The notes under the pieces are model-generated. The model had not been told where the DNA came from. It was given only the letters and a program-made list of their open reading frames with translations, and did not search any database. A program made the position numbers and the translations under genes. 64,000 nt of DNA from Owenia fusiformis (Eukaryota > Annelida > Polychaeta > Sabellida > Oweniidae): contig CAIIXF020000005.1 of the NCBI GenBank assembly GCA_903813345.2, positions 23,501,375-23,565,374 on the forward strand, written 5' to 3'. This document shows positions 46,399 to 57,687 of this stretch, piece after piece (the stretch's first letter is position 1; every line of letters begins with the position of its first letter).

Positions 46399-47050
46399 CA
46401 GTTTGGAACAAAAATAATGACACATGGATTTGCCGAAGTGAGGATTTCCCATGTTAAAAATAAGAGAATTTTCAAGAGGTCATACATCAGTGGATGACAG
46501 TATACAAAATGTAAAATATACAAATTTTAAGGGATATGTATCCAGACAATATTTGAGACTATAGAGGGTATAATAGAGGGCTCCTCAAGAGGGGGCACTG
46601 GGGCAGTGGTGTCGCTTTTGTCGCTTTTAAGATTTCAAAATTCTCACTTTGTCACATTTAAAATGTACTTGTCATATTTTGTCAGATTCTTTCCTTTTTA
46701 GTCAGTATAAGTATTTAATGCACTAAATGGTCTGTTATGTTCCATTGTTTGATTGCTGGTTAGAATAAATAATCTTAACTAGCATCAATTTACAATCAGA
46801 ACGAATTATCTATTTTTGTCACTCTCAAAACACTTGTCAGTCCTATAAATGTGCAAAATTGTCACTTCCAAGGATTGATTTGTCACATTTGTTCATTTTT
46901 AAGTACCCCAAAGTCCCATTCAGTCACATTTTTAGAGGCCAGGTCGCCTTATCACATACCCCTTGGGGAGCCCCCTATAGGGCTTTCAAAACACCATGGT
47001 TTGGATATGGTGATAGAAAATCCACCTGTCATTTGTTTTGTTCCAAACTG
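46399..47050. mobile_element. Non-autonomous TIR element flanked by TA
   Basis: CAGTTTGGAACAAAAATAAT at 46399 and its imperfect complement ending CCAAACTG at 47050, each bordered by TA. The TIR is about 35 bp. Inside is a second imperfect inverted pair ('gagggctcctcaagaggggg' near 46564 and 'ggggagccccctatagggc' near 46966), possibly another nested element. Confidence 0.6.
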
Positions 47051-47134
47051 TATATTATTCTGTTTCAATCAGACCTCGAGTAGACATTTTCTATCGAGAA
47101 ATCAAAATAGAAATTCATGAAGTCCTGGGATTTC

Positions 47135-47418
47135 CTAGTTCAACAAGTTAAACCTAGTCTGGGCCTTATTTCTTATCTGACATATCTTGTGGCCCGCCCT
47201 AGGTTTAACGTTCGTGCCTATTCGGCCTATTTAATGCAAAATAATTTAATGGTGGCCTATGGCAGCGCATAAAATTCCATGCACGTTTTATTAATAAATG
47301 ATAGTGAGAATTTGCAACCAATGAAAGCATGGCACGGAAGTGAAACCCAATCACGGCAACAAGAACATTCAGATTAATAAATGAAAGCCGTGGTATTCTG
47401 TCTAACTTGTTGAACTAG
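47135..47418. mobile_element. MITE (284 bp) with 7-bp target duplication, upstream of SAMTOR
   Basis: CTAGTTCAACAAGTTA at 47135 and its perfect complement ending at 47418. GGATTTC occurs immediately outside both ends (47128-47134 and 47419-47425). It lies 283 bp upstream of the SAMTOR start codon. Confidence 0.75.
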
Positions 47419-47554
47419 GGATTTCCAAATGAACTTCGGTAGCTCTTGTTACAGAAACCGCCAGAGATTTCGTAAATCATATTATTTTGATCAAGTTATT
47501 ATATTCACTGAATGAAAGTTGACAATGCCAGGAACTACCCGATTATTGACTTTA

Positions 47555-47680
47555 CCCCAGAATTCATAGATGAATTTATTTCCATGTAAATCTTCAAGAC
47601 AGGTTCATCCCAAGAATTCATAGATGAATTTATTTCCATGTAAATCTTCAAGACAGGTTCATCTATGAATTCTGGGATAT
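47555..47680. repeat. Direct and inverted repeat immediately upstream of the SAMTOR start codon
   Basis: 'agaattcatagatgaattta' plus 'tttccatgtaaatcttcaag' is present twice in tandem (from about 47562 and about 47615). 'cccagaattcatagatgaa' at the left is inverted as 'ttcatctatgaattctggg' ending at about 47679. The structure ends about 20 bp before the ATG at 47701, so it probably overlaps the promoter or 5' UTR. Confidence 0.7.
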
Positions 47681-47700
47681 TTCCTCCATTTATAGGGGCT

Positions 47701-50700
47701 ATGGCAACATCTCATCAAAATGAAGAAAAGGAGGAGCATCTGTTTCTAGCTGGGATTATCAAGAGCACTCATGCAAAACTGAGAGGACAACTCAAACAAA
47801 GTAAGTATGATAACGCGATATGTAATTGAGTAGTTTTTCATGTGACTTTTTATGTCCCCACCACGTCTTAGTGTGTGGCCATATTGTGTCGAGCCACTCT
47901 GTGTCTGTCCTCCCAGCTGTACATCCAACAGTTTTCTCCAAAATACCCTCAAACGTTCCTGGATATTTTTTGAGTACATAAAGAAATGGGAGAAAGTTTT
48001 TTGACAAATGAAAAAAAAGTATAGCAATTTTGTTAAAAAGGTGTACTTATTATCCCATCCAACAAAGTTCGGAGGGATATAGGGAATATAGGGAATGCCT
48101 CCGTCCGTCCGTACCGTATACCGTATTTGAGTTATTGGCGTCCGTCCGTCCGAGCAATAACTCAAATACCGTTGGCCCGATTTTGTTCATATTTTGTACA
48201 CGTATACTAGTGTTGTCACGATGTGCCATAATCGTACATCGATGCATCGGCAATTTTCAGTAGTAAACATCGATGCACATCGCGATGTACATCGAGAAAA
48301 AGCCCGATAAAAATGCACTGAAATACCGAACGCTAATGCACTAAAATACCGAACAGAACAAATTAATAAGAGTACACTAGTACATCCGGGAACTTCTAGT
48401 AACGGTGATATGAAAGTAAGGTAAATTGTTTTCGATTAATGGTTCATTATGACTAACTAAAACAGTTTTAAAGCGAAAGAATATCAGAAAACATCAGAAA
48501 ATGAAATAAGACATGAGAAAGGTAAGCGATTTGGGTCAAAATAAGATAAGAAAGGGTGATTTTTAGCAAATGAAATTTTTTTAAAAAACATCGATGTTTT
48601 GTTTCAGACATCGATGCATCGCCAGAATCAGCTTTGGCGATGTATATCGCGATGTATCGATTAATCGCGACAACACTAACGTATACCCCATGGGGGTAGA
48701 AGTTCTGCTTGAAAGCTGATTTTCAAAATGGCCACTCATTTAAAAATGGCTGCCATTTTAGTGACGATTTCACAGTAATTTAGGTGCAATATGTAAGAAA
48801 TATGTTTTAAATGTAAAAAATTATATAGGACATTAATAAAGCTAGAAATGTAGATATTTAAGAAGCACATGGCAGCCATCTTGAAAAATGCCGGCCTTTA
48901 CTCGTTATTTTACAATTTTTGCTGTAACTCGAAAAATAGTGGATCGATTTTGTTCATATTTGGTATGTGAATACTATAAGCATGGCACACTGTCTAATGA
49001 CACTTTTGGTAGAAGGCGGGCATTTTTCATAAATGGCCACCATTTTATCGATTTTACTAAAACTCGAAAAGTAGTGGAGCGATTTTGTTCATATTTGGTA
49101 TGTGAATACTATAAGCATGGAACACTGTCTAATGACACTTTTGGTAGAAGTTGGGCATTTTGAAAAATGGCTGCCATTTTTGCTATATACTTTGTTTGTA
49201 AAAATGCCAGCCATGGCTGTTCGATGGGATTTGCTACGCTTTGGCGTTGCTGTTGTCTAGTTGAACTAGTTAAGGAATGGGGAAAAACAACTTATTTTAT
49301 TATATACCCCATATGTAATTCTAGATGCTCATTGGCTTATTCATGGTCACATGATATGAAATAGAATAAAGATGAACTAATTCCCTGGAAAGTTCTAAAT
49401 CCCTGCTATCAGGGAAGATGGAATGTACTTATCACCAGTTAGGTCATGTGACCAGTCATTAGTATGTTTTATCTTCCCTGGTAGCTGAAATTAGAGGAGT
49501 TGAAAGGCAAAATACTGTTAAATGCCAATAAGAACCTGTCAACATTAAATGTTGAAATGAAGGCTTCTCATTTTGTTTTTGTTAACAGAGTACATATGGG
49601 GTATATAATAAAACAAAAAGTGACTGCCACATTTTTTGGAAATAGTTTAAAAAAATTTCCATCAGGAATATCCTGTCCACTGACATGTTCCCTCGGCTAC
49701 ATGTCAGTGGATAGGATATTCCCTCAGGAAAAATATTTTGCACTATTTCCCTCAATGGCAGTCACTATTTGTATAATATTCATTTAGTATTGTTGATCAA
49801 GATACCCTATTGATACAAATTATATTTGCATCTTAAAAGTCATATAATTTCTGTGTGATTTTATAAAATTTGGGGAAATCCATATATTCATAATATAAAT
49901 ATATCATGAATGTACTTTGATCTCAGCAAAAGGTCCCTCCAAATAAATCCTTGCACTACTAATTTTTTGGCCAAATGTGAAAATAAAGGGAATGTTATAA
50001 AAACCCTTCGACCTTCACCTTCGACTTACAGGGTGTCCAAAAAGAAAATATTATAGAAGCTATTTTTGCCGATCTCAGACCATGCAAGAGTCACTTGATT
50101 TGTGGTTCACAGGTGAGATCATTAAGATCTTAAATTGTAGCAACGTTTGCAGTACTCTAGGTATAGTTACAGGGGTGAAATAGCGTTTTCATGTTATCAA
50201 ATTAAGATTCTGTTGCTGTTGATCCGGTAGTCAATCGGGTAGTTTAAGTTCCCTTTTTAGAACTTACTTCCTGGTTTTGATTCGATTGAATCGAAGTAAG
50301 ATTAGAGTAAGTAGCGATCAATTACTGTTCTATTTATTGAGTTCCAATTATAGTCTTGTTGTGTGATCAGTATTAAAACTGGATATGGCGTCAATAACTT
50401 GTTATTTAACTTTGAAATCTTGTCCGAAAAGTGATGACGTCACCAGGCCTATAAAGTATTTCGCCGATGTAAACTCAGGAGATGACAGCTAGCTTTCGAC
50501 GAGGACAGAGCTCCGTTCAATTTCATAATCTATGTGAAGTTGGACTTAATTGTTTTTCAAAGAAATATTTTTGGACTTTGACAATTTTCATAAGAAAAGT
50601 CAAAGGTGCAGGTCGAAGGGTTTTTATAACTTTCTTTTTGGCCCGCTTTTTGGATACCCTGTAGGTCGAAGCTGAAGGTCGAAGGTGCAGGTCGAAGGTC

Positions 50701-53700
50701 GAAGGGTTTTTATAACATTCCAAAATAAAGGTTTAATACTTCGCAGTACACAACTATTTACACAATTACCTTTTATTATGTATCATGTACATATATTTGG
50801 AATTGAATATAATTGAATACCCAACACAGATTATAAAATATCATGAATTAAATTTAAAAATGGCCATTTGTTCTGGAATGCATGAGCATGGTATTCACAT
50901 CAAGCGTTTCCTGCAAGCAACTACTGCATACTAGGGTGTAAATCCAGGGGTGTAAATTGTAAACCCAAATGCTCTTGAACGAAACTGAAATGATGTGAAG
51001 GCATATGCATGGATGAGTGTGTCATTCTAAATAATAAAGAGATTTCACACATAAGTGAAAGTACAACTTATACGTATACGTATAGTTTAAAGGGTCATGT
51101 CGAACTATTATATTTACTAAAATCAATTTTAAATTGTACTTAATGGAACATAACTATTCCCGATATAGAAAAGCTCCATCAACTAGAGACTATGAATGCA
51201 CTGTCATCTGCATGTGTAGATTATGCACATTATAATTAAATGCTTGCTTCCGTGTCCTTGTAGTTGTAGTGTATTATAAACACGATCCTTTAAAGGGAGT
51301 CATGATTCTTTAAAGTGAGTCTATTACATAAACAAGTTGATTATTTCAATGTTTTCATGATCAGTATAAGTTCAATGAACTTACAAAACGGTATATTTAC
51401 GTAGATGATAACGTATACAGTTGGATCTCCGTATAAAGATTTGCCTACATGTGTGTGGAACAATTGACCGCAAGCATTTTTTAAAAATTAATTGGCTGAG
51501 TGGGAACAGTATCCAATCAAATACTTTAACCATCAATTTGAAACACCAATCAAACCAGTAGGTTCTAGCAATTCTTGGAAACAACCCATTCAGTAGCTCA
51601 ACATATGACATACAGGGTGTTTCATAACGAGCATCTCCAAAAAGTCAATTTGAGAAGAGATGGGTCTATAACATATGTACTATATATGAGCCTATTTTAT
51701 TCTAGACAAACACATTTGGATCAACTAAACATGCTACAATTCAAGAAAGTACAAATGGCATCCCTTTGACCTGTATTTATTACAGTCCGAGAAGATCTTT
51801 TCTGACGAAAAGCTCACATTATGAAACACCTTGTACGTTTACCTATAAGTATCAGTATACGTTATAAGTTGTACTTTCACTAGGTGCGAAATCTCTCTAA
51901 TATATAAAAAATCACTTATTCCAGATACAGAAAACTACAGCAAGATTTGGAGTGACCACTGTAACGACAAAAATACATTGAAAAAGTATGCTGAAGCAAT
52001 GCATCTACTTGCTACAAAACATTGGACAAAATCACCTCAGACCAGAATAGATTGGTGTAGGGATATCTGTAAGAATTATTTCTTTGGTGAAGGATTACAA
52101 AGTGCTAGGGATAAAGATGCAAGACGTAAGCAATTCCGGATCAATGAAGGATGCACAAAAGACTATGAATGCATGAACTCTAACCCTGTTTTGAGCATGT
52201 AAGTATATGATAAACATTGACAAATGGGATGAAATGTGCTTTGTATTTTGAAATTCATAGATTGCCAATGTTTCATCGCACATTGCTTGTACAGGTTATA
52301 AAATCATGAGGCAAAAAATAAATAATAGTGTTCCCATTATGTAAATTATATGCACAATACGAGTCATTTTTCTTTTTTAGGATTAATATTTTTATTCAAA
52401 TTAATTTAGGATCGTCAATTGTAGTACATTGTCTTGTTTAGAAATTTTCGGTAATGGGTTGGTAAAACCATATGACTAATCAGCATTCCCGCAGGTGGCG
52501 CTTTATCATAAAAATGTGACATTTGAATTGGAGGGGAATTACCAAGGTGCCAGTAGATTGCTACCAATTTCACCACCTTGTGGTTAATATGGGCCAAATA
52601 ATATGGTAGATATTGAAAAAAGTTCCCCTAACTTCAATATTTATTATCTCATTGAAGGAAATTTCATAACAATTCATGAGGTTTATTATTCACCACATCT
52701 TTTTATTCACAAGGTCTATTATTCACCAACCCTATTATTCACTATATCTCTTATTTGCCAGATCTGTTATTCACCATTCACAAGGTCTATTATTCACTAA
52801 CCCTATTATTCACTATATCTCTTATTTGCCAGATCTGTTATTCACCATTCACAAGGTCTATTATTCACTAACCCTATTATTCACTATATCTCTTATTTGC
52901 CAGATCTGTTATTCACCATTCACAAGGTCTGTTATTCACTAACCCTATTATTCACTATATCTCTTATTTGCCAGATCTGTTATTCACCATTCACAAGGTC
53001 TATTATTCACTAACCCTATTATTCACTATATCTCTTATTTGCCAGATCTGTTATTCACAAGGTCTATTATTTACTAACCCTATTATTCACTATATCTCTT
53101 ATTTGCCAGATCTGTTATTCACCATTCACAAGGTCTATTATTCACTAACCCTATTATTCACTATATCTCTTATTTGCCAGATCTGTTATTCACCATTCAC
53201 AAGGTCTATTATTCACTAACCCTATTATTCACTATATCTCTTATTTGCCAGATCTGTTATTCACCAGGAAGGCTAGAACTATTGGTAACTATTGGAATTT
53301 TGAGAATTTTACAAAATGTTCAAATAGTATGAAATATACAAATATAGTAGCACTCAATATAACTGGAAGTACAGTGGTAAAATAATTTTCCCCTTTTACT
53401 CTCAGTTTTGAATGAAAAAGTCACTCAAAATACAGGTTTTGTAGTTGTGTAATGCTTTCTTTAAACTGTACATCTTTTTATTTTCAGAAAACTGCCATTT
53501 GAGGGTAAAATCCAGCTATTTGATGTAGGAAGCTGTTATAACCCATTCCTGACATTCCCAGAGTTTTCTTCTCTAGCAGTTGATATAAGCCCAGCAACAG
53601 AAGTATGTTAATCCTTGTGCACCTTTATTGCAATGAAGAAAAACTATCAAGCACTCTTAATGCTCACTTGAATTTGGCTTCATGCACAGATAGTGCTTGA

Positions 53701-55759
53701 GACGTTTTCATATAATGTTTCAGTTGAATAATAAGAATTTCTCAAGACTAAAATATTCTGGAAATAATACCCGAATTTGCTGAATAATCAAGATTATTTA
53801 TTACCAGAAACGAAACATTTCAGCTTTGTCTGAATATATATATAACGTTTACATAAATTATGGAAAGTAATTGATCAAGTATTGGACACTCCACAATCGA
53901 GGTTGGCTTACAAATTTGAGGGGAAATGGAGAGAACTTTGAAACCAGATGATTGCAGTTCCTTTAATAACATAATGATCTAGTTTTCAAAAAATATATCA
54001 TTATATAAATATCATTCAATATAACTTTTCAATATTTGAAAAATATGACTTTTGAAAAAAGTAGTTCATCTTATTGACTGTCTATTCAAGGGTGCGATAG
54101 TGTTCACTTTGTGTCTTGTTTAAGTAATGTCTACAAGATTCCAGTCAAAATGATTGATGGATTGATGTATAAATTCTTTAGTGGCCCTTTTGGGTTTTTC
54201 ATCCTAAAATCTTGGTCCTTCAACTGATAAATGTTGGGCATTCAGGATCTAAAATCTATATACATAGGCGTAGCGCCCGGTACGGTGGGTATGCACAGGC
54301 GTACCAGATCATAGACCCCGGCCAGATTCTTTTGTAGTAGGATCAGTAGCTCAATAAATATTCCTCAAGATGAGACACCTCAGAAAATTTCACATTTTAA
54401 AATGACGATTATTGAGCCATTTCTGAAAAATATGAGACAAATCTTACCTCATTCGAAGCATCTTGTTATTCTTTAACTTTTATATCACCAATGACCGTTA
54501 TTCAAGCAATGCTGCGTTGATAAGAGACCAAAACAGTGATGTTTTATCGCCGGACTCTTATCTGTCCAAATCTGAATGGTGCTCCCGTGGTTCCAGAAAT
54601 GTGATGTCATCAGAACAATGGTATTTGGACACACAAGAGTCCGGATCTCGTGAAAAATATTCGCCGTATTAAAAGTCAAATAACTGCATCCATAGGTTAT
54701 TTACTCGAACCAAACAAGTAGAAATAGAAAGATGAAGATCTCAGCTATAAAATAAGTGCAAAATCTGTCATGGGGAAGCAGGTACCATTTTGTATAAGGA
54801 ACATTTTTAAAAGGTGGTCATATTTTTTTTAAATTTTCCAATTTAGTGTCGTATCTTGTGAATTATTCTTTGACCCTATGAGATCTTACTACAAAACGAT
54901 CTGGCCAATATCTGTGTACCAGATGGTTGCAAATTCGCTCCAAATACAACCAAATTTCAAAATTTTCCTGGGGGAGAAAACCCCCCAAACCCCCCCTAAA
55001 CGCTCGTTTTTTGCTTCGCTCAACTCTTGTACCCGTGGTGGCATACTACTTAGAGAAATAGCGCTACGCCCATGATATAGGATCACCCAATGGTGGGAAC
55101 ATGTACACATTTGTGATCTCGTTGAAGGATGTAATACAATTTGTTCCTGCTCAATCAGAGAAACATTTTCCTAAAACACACAATATATATTCAATCTTCA
55201 TTGTTCTTAAATAGAAGCCTATTCTTTGTATAATTTTAATTTGAATGTTTTTCAGACCGTCCTGTCGTGTGACTTCTTAAATCTTCAACTAACCGAGTGG
55301 ACATATGAGTGCAATCCTGCTGATGGATTATCAATGACTAGTTTCAAATCGCCACTTACGGAAGTACCAAGAGGAGCTTTCCATGTTGTTGTATTCTCTT
55401 TACTGTTGGAATACTTACCATCAACTGTACAAAGATGGCATTGTTGTCAAAAAGCATGTGACCTTTTAGTAGATGACAGCTTGCTTTTGATTATAACACC
55501 AGACTCAAGCCACCAGAACAAACGTCAAAATATGATGAAAAGTTGGAGAGTTGCTATAGAATCATTAGGCTTTACCAGATATTGTTATGAAAAACAGGAG
55601 CATCTACATTGTATTGCATTCCGTAAGACTAAAAATTTAGATCCTATGTGTTTGGAAAAGTGTCACCAATCGGAGGGAGTTTCACATAGAATGATGTATA
55701 TTCCACAAGACTCTGCTTCAAAGGATTCCAAACTAGATAACAGTGACACTAAGGTGTAG
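47701..55759 (+). CDS. samtor: SAMTOR / BMT2 homologue: SAM sensor upstream of mTORC1, four exons
   Basis: Coding exons: 47701-47800, 51925-52198, 53488-53602, 55256-55759 (993 nt, 330 aa), all GT-AG, frames joining without gaps. Residues 1-33 correspond to the N-terminal helix of SAMTOR. WCRDICKNYF lies in the helical region. LFDVGSCYNPF (135-145) is the SAM-binding motif I. VVVFSLLLEYLPS (207-219), TPDSSHQN (244-251), MMKSWRVAIESLGF (256-269) and MMYIPQD (309-315) are diagnostic blocks. In other animals SAMTOR binds GATOR1-KICSTOR and restrains mTORC1 when SAM is low. The C-terminus ends soon after MMYIPQD, shorter than the vertebrate acidic tail. Intron 1 (4.1 kb) contains a hAT MITE and several nested MITEs, intron 2 a 71-bp array, intron 3 a TIR element. 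Methyltransferase fold, but a sensor rather than a proven enzyme. Confidence 0.93.
48046..49265. repeat. Long copy of the 'ttatcccac...' repeat family, with nested hAT MITE
   Basis: It starts 'attatcccatccaacaaagt' with 'cggagggatataggg' and ends 'tttgctacgctttggcgttg' near 49250. Inside are 'ccgtccgtccg' runs and two 135-bp tandem copies (48910-49165) with 'gattttgttcatatttggta' at 48946 and 49081. In intron 1 of SAMTOR. Partial relatives lie at 18585-18935 and 2440-2560. Confidence 0.5.
48208..48678. mobile_element. hAT-superfamily MITE with exact 8-bp target duplication
   Basis: TAGTGTTGTC at 48208 is inverted at GACAACACTA (48669-48678). ACGTATAC is present directly outside both ends (48200-48207 and 48679-48686), the 8-bp duplication of hAT transposons. 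Subterminal 'acatcgatgcatcg' and 'gcgatgta' motifs repeat near both ends. No transposase in 471 bp. Confidence 0.92.
49618..49768. repeat. Palindromic element, 151 bp, SAMTOR intron 1
   Basis: 'gtgactgccac' at 49619 pairs with 'atggcagtcac' ending 49767, and 'aggaatatcctgtccactga' pairs with 'tcagtggataggatattccc' near the centre. A wider inverted pair ('attatataccccatatgtaa' near 49298, 'acatatggggtatataataa' near 49592) suggests a larger decayed foldback from about 49288. Confidence 0.6.
49989..50721. mobile_element. Inverted-repeat element 'ggaatgttataaaaaccc' split by a mariner MITE
   Basis: GGAATGTTATAAAAACCC at 49989 and its complement ending 50721 match exactly and continue with 'ttcgaccttc' / 'gaaggtcgaa' type repeats. 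The 50029-50661 mariner MITE lies between. An additional copy of 'aggtcgaagggtttttataa' is found at about 50612, inside the mariner's right part. Confidence 0.7.
50029..50661. mobile_element. Mariner-like MITE (633 bp)
   Basis: CAGGGTGTCCAAAAAG at 50029 and 'ctttttggataccctg' ending 50661, flanked by TA on each side. No transposase. Nested in the element at 49989-50721, intron 1 of SAMTOR. Confidence 0.7.
51037..51897. mobile_element. Palindromic MITE ending 27 bp before SAMTOR exon 2
   Basis: 'agagatttcacacataagtg' then 'aaagtacaacttat' at 51038 pairs with 'ataagttgtactttcactag' then 'gtgcgaaatctct' ending about 51896. The TIR is about 40 bp. The interior contains a mariner MITE (51613-51833). 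Its right end falls next to the exon 2 acceptor (51923-51924), so it contributes part of the 3' splice-site region. Confidence 0.65.
51613..51833. mobile_element. Mariner-like MITE (221 bp)
   Basis: CAGGGTGTTTCATAA at 51613 and 'ttatgaaacaccttg' (with 'attatgaaacacc') ending 51833, TA on both sides. Non-coding. Confidence 0.7.
52711..53268. repeat. 71-bp minisatellite, about 8 copies, SAMTOR intron 2
   Basis: The unit begins 'aaggtctattattcactaac' and continues 'cctattattcactatatctc', 'ttatttgccagatctgttat', 'tcaccattcac'. Starts at 52711, 52782, 52853 and onward; one unit lacks 'caccatt'. Because 71 is not a multiple of three, reading frames rotate from unit to unit, which explains the overlapping spurious ORFs here. 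Confidence 0.95.
54263..55074. mobile_element. Non-autonomous TIR element with 5-bp target duplication, SAMTOR intron 3
   Basis: CATAGGCGTAGCGC at 54263 and GCGCTACGCCCATG ending 55074 are inverted with one mismatch. ATATA lies just outside both (54258-54262, 55075-55079). 812 bp, no transposase. Superfamily not assigned. Confidence 0.75.
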
Positions 55760-56103
55760 CAAATCTCACCCAGCAGCCATGCCTGCCATTTTTACAAAGT
55801 CCTCCATTGCTTTTTCAGTTATAGCAAAAATCGTAAAATAGCACACATAAAAATGGCCACTTGCTCGCCAAAATATCGATGTATCAGTGTAATATGCTTC
55901 TAAGAAGCCACATTTAAAATTTCAACAGAATCGCCCAACTACTTTTTGAAAAAAGACACTAACACACATAAATTTGACCCCTACTAGCCAAAGTGTCGAA
56001 AACATTGTATCATGCTTTTTCAGTTATAGTAAAAAGTTCTCACTATAACCATTTTAAAATAATTGATAAATAACTGTTAATAGTCTAAATAACAGTATTA
56101 TGA

Positions 56104-56109
56104 AATAAA
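56104..56109 (+). promoter_or_regulatory. Probable polyadenylation signal of SAMTOR
   Basis: AATAAA 345 nt after the SAMTOR stop codon, the first canonical hexamer seen on the plus strand downstream of the gene. Confidence 0.5.
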
Positions 56110-56369
56110 CTGATCAGTCAGATTGGCCCCCATGAGATCAGTGATGTCATACTTATTTATACATGTAGTTCAGGTTGATTGATATCTTGGTATCGCAACA
56201 TCAAATCAACCGCATGAGTTTTGCTTAAACAAATAAGAAACATCTATGAGCTATGACACCATGATTCAATGGACCAAAACGGATCACATAGGGGTAAAAA
56301 ACATCACATGGGGGTCAAAAAACATCAAACAGAATGTAAACATACCTGCCAACCTAAGACCAACATTTT

Positions 56370-56885
56370 GCGGTAGATTTTTTTAAAATTGCTGTATTTT
56401 TGTGGTAGATTTTTTCAAAATACGGTAGTTTTTGCGGTATTTTTCAACAAAATTGCGGTAGTTTTTGCGGTAGATTTTAGGAAAAAACGGTAGTTTTTGC
56501 GGTAGATTTTAAAAAAACTGTAGTTTTTGCGGTAGATTTAAAAAAATACGGTAGTTTTTGCGGTAGATTTTTAAAATATACTGTAGTTTCAGAGGTTTGG
56601 GGTAGATTTTTGAAAAAAGTGTAATTTTGCGGTAGAAATTAAAAAAAAGCGGTAGTTTTGCGGAAGATTTAGAAAAAATGCGGTAGTTTTACGGTAGATT
56701 TAAAAAATACGGTAGTTTTTACGGTAGTTTTTTGAAAAACCGGTAGTTTTGCGGAAAATTTTGAAAAAAATGGGGTAGTTTTATGGTAGATTTGACGGTG
56801 ATATTTTGAAAAACCGGTACTTTTGCGGAAGATTTTGAAAAAATGCGGTAGTTTTACGGTAGATTTTGAAAAATGCGGTAGTTAA
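56370..56885. repeat. Degenerate 'gcggtagattttt / acggtagtttt' tandem array
   Basis: About 25-30 imperfect copies of a motif of roughly 17-20 bp, 'tgcggtag(a/t)ttttnaaaa', often alternating as pairs of about 33-36 bp. All are in the same orientation. Confidence 0.85.
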
Positions 56886-57687
56886 ACCTTTATACAATGC
56901 GGTTTTCTATATTAATACAATGTTTACGTGGTCATATTGTTTTTGTTATTGTGAATACATATTTTACTGCAAGAGTGCTTTTGATAATTACAGTTTGTAA
57001 AGCAGAACTACCACCTGAGAATTATACGAAACTATTATTTTCAAGAATAAATAGAGACTTAACACTTTTTATTCTTCATTTACCATGCCTACAATGGACT
57101 GACAGCAACTTTGGATTTTAATGTTTCAGCAAAATGTACATGTATATGAATACAACTCTTTTACAATAAATCTAGATTGATTCAAAATACGAACACAATA
57201 TTCATATCTCCACTTTTATTCACCTTCTAACCAGTTTTTTTAGATATCAGGATGTTTGGAAGTCCCAATGAAACATTTACTGAAATACAAAATATGGATT
57301 TTACATGTTTTTACTCACCATCTTAGATGAACTATCACTTTAACGAATTGAAATGACAGACACAATGTTCATATAACATTGGAATTATATGGTATTAAAT
57401 ATTGATTTGTTCACTCGCAAGTCTCTAATGATATCAATGTGTTTGTCTGGCACAAATAGAAAATAAGTACAGATCAATTGTCTTTCAAAAATAATCTGTA
57501 ATGAGCATTTGCTGAAACCTTTCCCCTGAGACATCGTTCAGATTCGGATACCATAATACTTTTATAATAAACCAAAACTCAATGCTTTATTTTTTAATTA
57601 TGTATTTGTTACTGATATAATGTGTTCTGATGAAAAATACAACATTTTATCGTCCTGTAAACAAATTGATTAAACTATGTATAATGT

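Larger units (their letters stand above)
45169..47134. other. Intergenic region upstream of SAMTOR, filled with repeats
   Basis: No gene recognised. It contains a fragment 45225-45290 related to 48700-48765 ('gctgattttcaaaatggc'), the poly-C repeat 45800-46210 and the TIR element 46399-47050. A 194-codon ORF at 45733-46317 spans the poly-C repeat and is not credible. Confidence 0.45.
55760..57687. other. 3' flank of SAMTOR and intergenic DNA
   Basis: Contains a polyadenylation signal at 56104, a simple degenerate array (56370-56885) and a short ORF (56897-57121, +) with no recognisable domain. Nothing else identified before the LTR at 57688. Confidence 0.5.

Noticed and set aside
52603-53219. 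Overlapping ORFs rich in Tyr, Leu and Ile
   Set aside because: Frame-rotating translations of the 71-bp array in SAMTOR intron 2.
56897-57121. 74-codon ORF after the 'gcggtag' array
   Set aside because: No recognisable domain, no splice context and AT-rich composition.
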